From Streptomyces griseus (lineage in GTDB: Bacteria > Actinomycetota > Actinomycetes > Streptomycetales > Streptomycetaceae): DNA of 64,000 nucleotides. The number at the start of each line of letters is the position of its first letter. The first letter of the stretch is position 1. The stretch spans positions 186,001 to 250,000 of the forward strand of contig NZ_UAVD01000025.1 in NCBI RefSeq assembly GCF_900460065.1. Reading direction: 5' to 3'. Shown here piece after piece: positions 58,314-64,000 of this stretch. Both the position numbers and the translations under genes were made by a program. A model generated the notes under the pieces. That model searched no databases, was not told where the DNA came from, and saw nothing but the letters and a program-made list of their open reading frames with translations.

Positions 58314-59051
58314 TCACGCGTCCTGGGTGCGAACGAGCGCGTCGCGCTGGAGGGCGGCGAGGTCGACGCAGCCGGCGGTGGCGAGGTCGAGGAGCGCGCC
58401 GAGCTCCTTGCGGTCGAAGGGGGCGCCCTCGGCGGTGCCCTGGACCTCGACGAAGCGGCCGTCGCCGGTGCAGACGACGTTCATGTCGGTCTCGGCGCGG
58501 ACGTCCTCCTCGTAGCAGAGGTCGAGGAGGGGGGTGCCGTCGACGATGCCGACGCTGATGGCGGCGACGGTGTCGGTGAGCGGCTTGCGGCCGGCCTTGA
58601 CGATCTTCTTGCCCTGGGCCCAGGCGACGGCGTCGGCGAGGGCGACGTAGGCGCCGGTGATGGCGGCCGTGCGGGTGCCGCCGTCGGCCTGGAGGACGTC
58701 GCAGTCCAGGACGATGGTGTTCTCGCCGAGGGCCTTGCAGTCGATGACGGCGCGCAGGGAACGGCCGATCAGGCGGCTGATCTCGTGGGTGCGTCCGCCG
58801 ATCTTGCCGCGTACGGCTTCGCGGTCGCCGCGGGTGTTGGTGGAGCGGGGCAGCATGGAGTACTCGGCGGTGACCCAGCCCTCGCCGCTGCCCTTGCGCC
58901 AGCGCGGGACGCCTTCGGTGACGGAGGCGGTGCAGAAGACCTTGGTGTCGCCGAAGGAGATGAGGACTGAGCCCTCGGCGTGCTTGCTCCAGCCGCGTTC
59001 GATGGTGACGGGGCGGAGCTGTTCGGGGGTGCGGCCGTCGATGCGAGACAT
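58314..59051 (-). CDS. rph: Ribonuclease PH
   Basis: 245 aa, full length. A phosphorolytic 3'-5' exonuclease that trims tRNA 3' ends. Motifs are [41 protein letters not shown] and [19 protein letters not shown]. The ATG at 59051 is the standard family start (MSRIDGR). It is transcribed toward rdgB. Confidence 0.97.
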   Translation of the reverse strand: MSRIDGRTPEQLRPVTIERGWSKHAEGSVLISFGDTKVFCTASVTEGVPRWRKGSGEGWVTAEYSMLPRSTNTRGDREAVRGKIGGRTHEISRLIGRSLRAVIDCKALGENTIVLDCDVLQADGGTRTAAITGAYVALADAVAWAQGKKIVKAGRKPLTDTVAAISVGIVDGTPLLDLCYEEDVRAETDMNVVCTGDGRFVEVQGTAEGAPFDRKELGALLDLATAGCVDLAALQRDALVRTQDA

Positions 59052-59059
59052 GGGGCCGA

Positions 59060-59262
59060 CTTTATCCGGTGGCGGGGGTGGCTCCGTTCGGGTGCGGCGC
59101 CGGGTGGGGTGGGGGTGCGGCGGGGGGTCGGGTGGGGTGGGCGCGCGGGAGGCGCGGCGCCGGGTGCCGGGTGGGGCCGCGTGGGCGGGCGGGTCGGAGC
59201 GCGGCGCGGGCCCCGTCCTCCGGTGGGGAGGGCGGGGCCCGTGGTTTCCGGCGTGGGGTCAG
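59060..59262. other. G-rich low-complexity intergenic sequence
   Basis: About 200 bp of dense GGTGGGG, GCGGGG and GGGTGGGG runs between nagF and rph. I see no gene. Multiple G-tracts on the plus strand could form G-quadruplex DNA just upstream of rph. Confidence 0.6.
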
Positions 59263-59266
59263 CCGG

Positions 59267-59500
59267 TCACATCATGTCTTCGATGTCGGCGGCGATGGGG
59301 TCCGCGTCGGTGCCGATGACGACCTGGATCGCGGTGCCCATCTTGACGACGCCGTGGGCGCCGGCGGCCTTGAGGGCGGCCTCGTCGACCTTCTCGGGGT
59401 CGTGGACCTCGGTGCGGAGGCGGGTGATGCAGCCTTCGATCTCGTCGATGTTGTCGATACCGCCGAGCCCGGCGACGATCTTCTCAGCCTTGGTGGCCAT
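59267..59500 (-). CDS. nagF: PTS GlcNAc-family EIIB component
   Basis: 77 aa, a stand-alone EIIB domain. The phosphorylated Cys24 lies in IEGCITRLRTEV. It passes phosphate from EIIA to N-acetylglucosamine carried by the EIIC permeases. In S. coelicolor the corresponding locus is nagF with nagE1 and nagE2, with a similar arrangement. It is divergent from nagE1, and the gap holds a dre palindrome for the GntR-type repressor DasR. Confidence 0.92.
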   Translation of the reverse strand: MATKAEKIVAGLGGIDNIDEIEGCITRLRTEVHDPEKVDEAALKAAGAHGVVKMGTAIQVVIGTDADPIAADIEDMM

Positions 59501-59661
59501 GTCCTTCTCCCTGTTTCACGCGCAGACGGCCGCCCGCTGCGGGTCCGTTTCGTCACGGTAACGCACGGTTGGCCCAACTTCACGGGCGGGTAACCCGACG
59601 ATCCCGAAAGATGACGATCACCGGCGCCCTGCCTTCGGGACGGACCCCGGTCCGTGACGCA

Positions 59662-59677
59662 ACTGGTCTACACCAGT
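59662..59677. promoter_or_regulatory. dre palindrome (DasR-binding site) in nagF-nagE1 gap
   Basis: ACTGGTCTACACCAGT matches the known DasR-responsive element, an ACTGGTCTAGACCAGT-like palindrome, with a single central mismatch. It lies 43 bp before the nagE1 start. DasR would repress until bound by GlcN-6-phosphate. A second perfect palindrome, ACGGACC-CC-GGTCCGT at 59640-59655, adjoins it and is unexplained. Confidence 0.88.
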
Positions 59678-59719
59678 TTGCAACGACCGCCAAACGTGAA
59701 GTGTTCCGGGAGGACGCCC

Positions 59720-60979
59720 ATGAGTTCGAGCGCCGCTGCGGCCCCGCAGCAGAAATGGTGGAACGGACCGGTCCAGGGGCTCCAGAAGGTCGGGCGGAGC
59801 CTTCAGCTCCCGGTGGCCGTCCTCCCCGCCGCCGGGCTGCTCGTCAGCCTCGGCAACCTCTTCAGCTCCTACCTGCACGGCGCCTTCTGGGACAAGACGT
59901 CCAAGGTCCTGCTCAACGGCGGCGGCGCGATCCTCGACGGCGAGCTCGGTCTGCCGCTGCTGTTCTGCATCGGTGTGGCCATCGGTTTCGCGAAGAAGGC
60001 GGACGGTTCCACCGCGCTGGCGGCCGTCGTCGGCTTCCTGGTCTACCGGGGGGTGCTGACCGCCTTCCCCATCGACGGCACCGTGACCGAGGAGCTTCCC
60101 GACGGTGAGCCGCAGAACCCCGGCGTGCTCGGCGGCATCCTCATCGGCCTGCTGACCGCCGTCGTCTGGCAGCGGTTCCACCGCACCAAGCTGGTCGACT
60201 GGCTCGGGTTCTTCAACGGGCGGCGGCTGGTGCCGATCCTGATGGCGTTCCTCTGCGTGATCCTCGGCGTGCTGTTCGGTCTGCTGTGGCAGCCGGTGGG
60301 CGACGGACTGACCTGGTTCTCCAAGCAGCTGATCGACCTCGGCTCCTGGGGTGCGGCGATCTTCGGCTTCGCAAACAGGTTGCTGATCCCGATCGGCATG
60401 CATCAGTTCCTGAACACGTTCTTCTGGTTCCAGGCGGGCGAGTACACCGGAACGGACGGCCAGACCGTGCAGGGCGACATCTCCCGGTTCTTCGCCGGGG
60501 ACCCGACGGCCGGTCAGTTCACCTCGGGCTTCTTCCCGATCATGATGTTCGGCCTGCCGGCCGCCGCGCTCGCCATCACCCACTGCGCGCGGCCCGAACG
60601 CCGCAAGGAAGTGGCGGGCCTGATGGTCTCGGTGGCACTGACCTCGTTCGTCACGGGCGTGACGGAGCCGATCGAGTTCTCGTTCATGTTCGTCGCGCCG
60701 CTGCTGTACGGCGTGCACGCGGTGCTCACCGGGGCGTCGATGGGCATCACCTGGCTGCTGGGGGTGCACGCGGGGTTCAGCTTCTCGGCCGGGTTGATCG
60801 ACTACGTCGTCAACTGGCATCTGGATACGAAACCCTGGCTGATCATCCCGATCGGCGCGTGCTTCGCGGTCGTCTACTACGTGGTCTTCCGTTTCGCGAT
60901 CACCAAGTTCGACCTCAAGACACCCGGGCGAGAACCGGAGGAGATCGAGAAGGAGATCGAGAAGGACCTCACGAAGTAG
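59720..60979 (+). CDS. nagE1: PTS GlcNAc EIIC permease (NagE1-like)
   Basis: 419 aa, about ten membrane segments, no attached EIIB or EIIA. EIIC motifs are LPVAVLPAAGLLVSLGN, GVAIGFAKKADGSTALAA, GRRLVPILMAF and VTGVTEPIEFSFMFVAPLL (the substrate-site GxxEPIEF block). It imports N-acetylglucosamine and phosphorylates it through NagF. GGGAGGACGCCC precedes the ATG at 59720. The dre site upstream places it in the DasR regulon. The symbol is taken from gene order. Confidence 0.9.
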   Translation: MSSSAAAAPQQKWWNGPVQGLQKVGRSLQLPVAVLPAAGLLVSLGNLFSSYLHGAFWDKTSKVLLNGGGAILDGELGLPLLFCIGVAIGFAKKADGSTALAAVVGFLVYRGVLTAFPIDGTVTEELPDGEPQNPGVLGGILIGLLTAVVWQRFHRTKLVDWLGFFNGRRLVPILMAFLCVILGVLFGLLWQPVGDGLTWFSKQLIDLGSWGAAIFGFANRLLIPIGMHQFLNTFFWFQAGEYTGTDGQTVQGDISRFFAGDPTAGQFTSGFFPIMMFGLPAAALAITHCARPERRKEVAGLMVSVALTSFVTGVTEPIEFSFMFVAPLLYGVHAVLTGASMGITWLLGVHAGFSFSAGLIDYVVNWHLDTKPWLIIPIGACFAVVYYVVFRFAITKFDLKTPGREPEEIEKEIEKDLTK

Positions 60980-61032
60980 CGCCGAACGGCGGGACGCCGG
61001 GGTTGCGAGCCCGGCGCGGACGGCACGTACGA

Positions 61033-61060
61033 GGCCCCCGGACCACCTGGTCCGGGGGCC
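61033..61060. terminator. Hairpin terminator after nagE1
   Basis: Arms 61033-61045 and 61048-61060 (GGCCCCCGGACCA and its complement) form a 13-bp GC stem with a very tight loop, followed by TTCGG. It separates nagE1 from nagE2. Confidence 0.8.
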
Positions 61061-61146
61061 TTCGGCATGTCACCGAAAGTGCCGGATCTGCTACTGCGAA
61101 TAAGCAGGTAATTGCAGGTTCCTTATCTAACCCTCACCGTGCTAAA

Positions 61147-61162
61147 ACTGGTCTACACCACT
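61147..61162. promoter_or_regulatory. dre site 1 upstream of nagE2
   Basis: ACTGGTCTACACCACT, a 15-of-16 match to the element upstream of nagE1, 97 bp before the nagE2 start. Confidence 0.8.
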
Positions 61163-61163
61163 G

Positions 61164-61179
61164 AGTGGTCCAGACCACG
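61164..61179. promoter_or_regulatory. dre site 2 upstream of nagE2
   Basis: AGTGGTCCAGACCACG starts one base after site 1. The close spacing of two palindromes on one DNA face is the arrangement reported for strongly DasR-controlled genes. Confidence 0.7.
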
Positions 61180-61258
61180 GCTGTCTGCCGGCGTCTGTCG
61201 AGTCGCCGCCTCCCCACATCAACGACCTGGGCGGCACCGTGTCCCATGGAGGAAGTTG

Positions 61259-62524
<1,266 letters not shown>

Positions 62525-62539
62525 CCTCCGCCGCGCCCG

Positions 62540-62594
62540 TACGCCGAAGCCCCCGCCCCGAGGACGTCTTCCGGGGGGCGGGGGCTTCGGCGTA
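62540..62594. terminator. 20-bp hairpin terminator after nagE2
   Basis: Arms 62540-62559 and 62575-62594 are perfectly complementary with a 15-nt loop. It is shared with the convergent MBL gene ending at 62611. Confidence 0.85.
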
Positions 62595-62610
62595 TCCGCC
62601 GTCGGCGGGC

Positions 62611-63363
62611 TCAGACCTCGTACACCGCGCCCGGGGCCGCCAGTTCCACCGGGCCCGGGTAGACGGCACGGGCGTCGGCGGCGTTGCGGTCGGCGTCGGT
62701 CCACGGCGGGATGTGGGTGAGGACGAGCCGGCGCGCTCCGGCGCGGGCCGCCGCCTCGCCGGCCTCGCGGCCGTTGAGGTGCAGGTCCGGGATGTCCTCC
62801 TTGCCGTCGACGAACGACGCCTCGCAGAGGAAGAGGTCCGCGTCCCGGGCCAGGTCCTCCAGGGCGTCGCAGGTCCCCGTGTCGCCGGAGTAGGCGAGGA
62901 CGGAGCCGCCGTGCTCGACCCGGATGCCGAAGGCGTCGACGGGGTGGCGGAGCTTCTCCGTACGGACCGTGAAGGGGCCGATCTCGAAGGACTGCGACGT
63001 GAGGGTGTGGAAGTCGAAGACCTCGCTCATCGCCTGTTCGGAGGGGGTGTCGCCGTGGGCGGCGGTCAGACGCTGCTCGGTGCCCTCGGGTCCGTAGACC
63101 GGGAGGGGGACGGGGCGGGCGCCGTCGTGGCGGTAGTAGCGCACGACGAAGTACGCGCACATGTCGATGAAGTGGTCGACGTGCAGATGGCTGAGGAAGA
63201 TCGCGTCGAGGTCGTAGAGACCGACGTGGCGCTGCAGCTCGCCGAGGGCGCCGTTGCCCATGTCGAGGAGCAGCCGGAAGCCGTCGGCCTCTACGAGGTA
63301 GCTCGAGCATGCCGAACCCGTGGAGGGGAACGAGCCGGAGCAGCCGACGACGGTGAGCTTCAT
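62611..63363 (-). CDS. Metallo-beta-lactamase-fold hydrolase (RNase Z-like)
   Basis: 250 aa. The MBL metal motif FLSHLHVDHF (HxHxDH), the later Asp in AYSGDTGTCD and His in LTHIPPW give a dinuclear zinc site. The N-terminus MKLTVVGCSGSFPSTGSACS is typical of the ElaC/RNase Z-like group of actinobacteria. It is probably a cytoplasmic phosphodiesterase, but the substrate is unproven. GGAGG lies 10 nt before the ATG at 63363. Confidence 0.9.
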   Translation of the reverse strand: MKLTVVGCSGSFPSTGSACSSYLVEADGFRLLLDMGNGALGELQRHVGLYDLDAIFLSHLHVDHFIDMCAYFVVRYYRHDGARPVPLPVYGPEGTEQRLTAAHGDTPSEQAMSEVFDFHTLTSQSFEIGPFTVRTEKLRHPVDAFGIRVEHGGSVLAYSGDTGTCDALEDLARDADLFLCEASFVDGKEDIPDLHLNGREAGEAAARAGARRLVLTHIPPWTDADRNAADARAVYPGPVELAAPGAVYEV

Positions 63364-63599
63364 GGAGCGTGAACCTCCGGTACGCGGGAACGGGGAGGGT
63401 TCGAGCGATTCCGCCGGAGCTTCGTGCGCGCCCTGCGGAATGGGTTCTGCGGTTCGTCGAGCGTAAGGCGCGAAACTCCACGTCGCTCCTTTGCTGCCCT
63501 CCGTTGTGGGGGAACTCACCTGCTCTGTCACCGGTTCGATGGAAGCGCGCCCACCGGCCGCCCGGTCGTGCCCGGTCCGGCCGCCGGTACGGTCGGGGG

Positions 63600-64000
63600 A
63601 TGAACACGTTCTGGTGGGTGGCGCTGGTCGCCGTGGTTCTGCTGGCGCTCGTGGCCGCGGTGGTGGACGGCCGGGGGCGTTCGGACCGGGGCCCCCGGTC
63701 GCGCCGGTCGGGTCGGCCGGCGGGGTCGGTCCGGCCGCCGTCGCGGCCGTCGCGCCCGTCCGGTCCGGACGGGCGGGGGGAGGGGCGTGCGCCTCGGGCC
63801 GGTGAGGTGTGGTGGGCCGATGTGCCGTACGAGGACGGGCCCGGGTCGAAGGACCGGCCGTGTCTGGTGATCTCGGTGCGGGGGCGGGGCCGGGGTCGCA
63901 CGGCCCTGGTCGCGAAGATCACCAGCAAGCATCACGAGGAGCGGCCCGGGGTGATCGCGTTGCCGTCGGGGACGGTCGGGGACCGGCGGGGGCGGCAGAG
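63600..64000 (+). CDS. PemK/MazF-like membrane-anchored protein (partial, runs off the window)
   Basis: At least 133 residues, no stop before the end. A membrane segment (residues ~4-22, WWVALVAVVLLALVAAVV) is followed by a Ser/Arg/Pro linker and a PemK-type domain starting GEVWWADVPYEDGPGSKDRP, then CLVISVRG. PemK/MazF folds are mRNA-cleaving toxins, but in Streptomyces this membrane-tethered form has no adjacent antitoxin gene in view and may have another role. Confidence 0.75.
   Translation, partial: MNTFWWVALVAVVLLALVAAVVDGRGRSDRGPRSRRSGRPAGSVRPPSRPSRPSGPDGRGEGRAPRAGEVWWADVPYEDGPGSKDRPCLVISVRGRGRGRTALVAKITSKHHEERPGVIALPSGTVGDRRGRQ

Noticed and set aside
63600..64000. Toxin-antitoxin module at the right end
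   Set aside because: PemK-like fold is visible but no antitoxin gene lies upstream and the downstream side is outside the window.

Overview
The window is a very GC-rich actinobacterial chromosome segment, almost certainly Streptomyces. Signs include GTG and TTG starts behind GGAGG-type ribosome sites, possible leaderless genes, a class E sortase, DUF1707, DUF3618, excalibur and WhiJ-type (XRE/DUF5753, DUF397) families, and a nagF/nagE1/nagE2 phosphotransferase locus with DasR-responsive (dre) palindromes. All product names come from motif recognition in the translated sequence; no database search was possible.

Layout. (1) 1-6.7 kb is ordinary core: FAH-family hydrolase, YidC/Oxa1 paralogue, DUF6412, a sodium:solute symporter with its DUF3311 partner, class E sortase and an SEC-C protein, closed by a near-perfect 27-bp-stem hairpin at 6721-6779. 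(2) 6.9-31.1 kb is a defence island. Block A (6944-14279, +) encodes a MORC-like GHKL ATPase, a Z1 P-loop ATPase, a Vsr-type nuclease and two C5-cytosine methyltransferase homologues, one lacking the catalytic cysteine. Block B (18215-14201, -) is a three-gene overlapping operon: an XRE-GHKL ATPase fusion and two unknown proteins. Block C (19320-31061, +) is a four-gene overlapping operon: a 1589-aa GHKL ATPase/SF2 helicase fusion, a UvrD-type helicase, DrmA and DrmB. No DrmC, DrmE or block-C methyltransferase is present, so it resembles a non-canonical DISARM. (3) 31.1-34.2 kb is regulatory debris: a chimeric ORF, a broken XRE/DUF5753 gene joined to a DUF397 tail, an intact XRE/DUF5753-DUF6879 pair and small conserved ORFs. 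It looks like a recombination scar at the island edge.

(4) 34.3-52 kb is mixed core and variable sequence: an EEP phosphatase, a low-complexity HTH protein, an aminoglycoside nucleotidyltransferase/phosphotransferase-like pair, an excalibur lipoprotein, TauE/SafE, an alpha/beta hydrolase, DUF445, a GDSL esterase, DUF1707, an ABC-2 exporter operon and a class A PBP. Several gaps hold short tandem repeats. (5) 52-64 kb is conserved core: GroES-like protein, DUF3618, Bcp peroxiredoxin, a ProP-like MFS transporter, two modular HNH endonucleases, a tRNA with anticodon UAG, rdgB, rph, nagF, nagE1, nagE2, an MBL hydrolase and a partial PemK-like gene running off the end.

How the island may work (inference). 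Block A looks like a modification/restriction-type conflict system: methylation, mismatch cleavage by Vsr, and MORC plus Z1 as motor or sensor. Block C looks like a DNA-translocating anti-phage complex built on DrmA/DrmB. Block B sits between them, is transcribed away from block C, and carries its own DNA-binding domain, so it could be a regulator or a third module. Three different GHKL ATPases within 18 kb is the most unusual property of the window.
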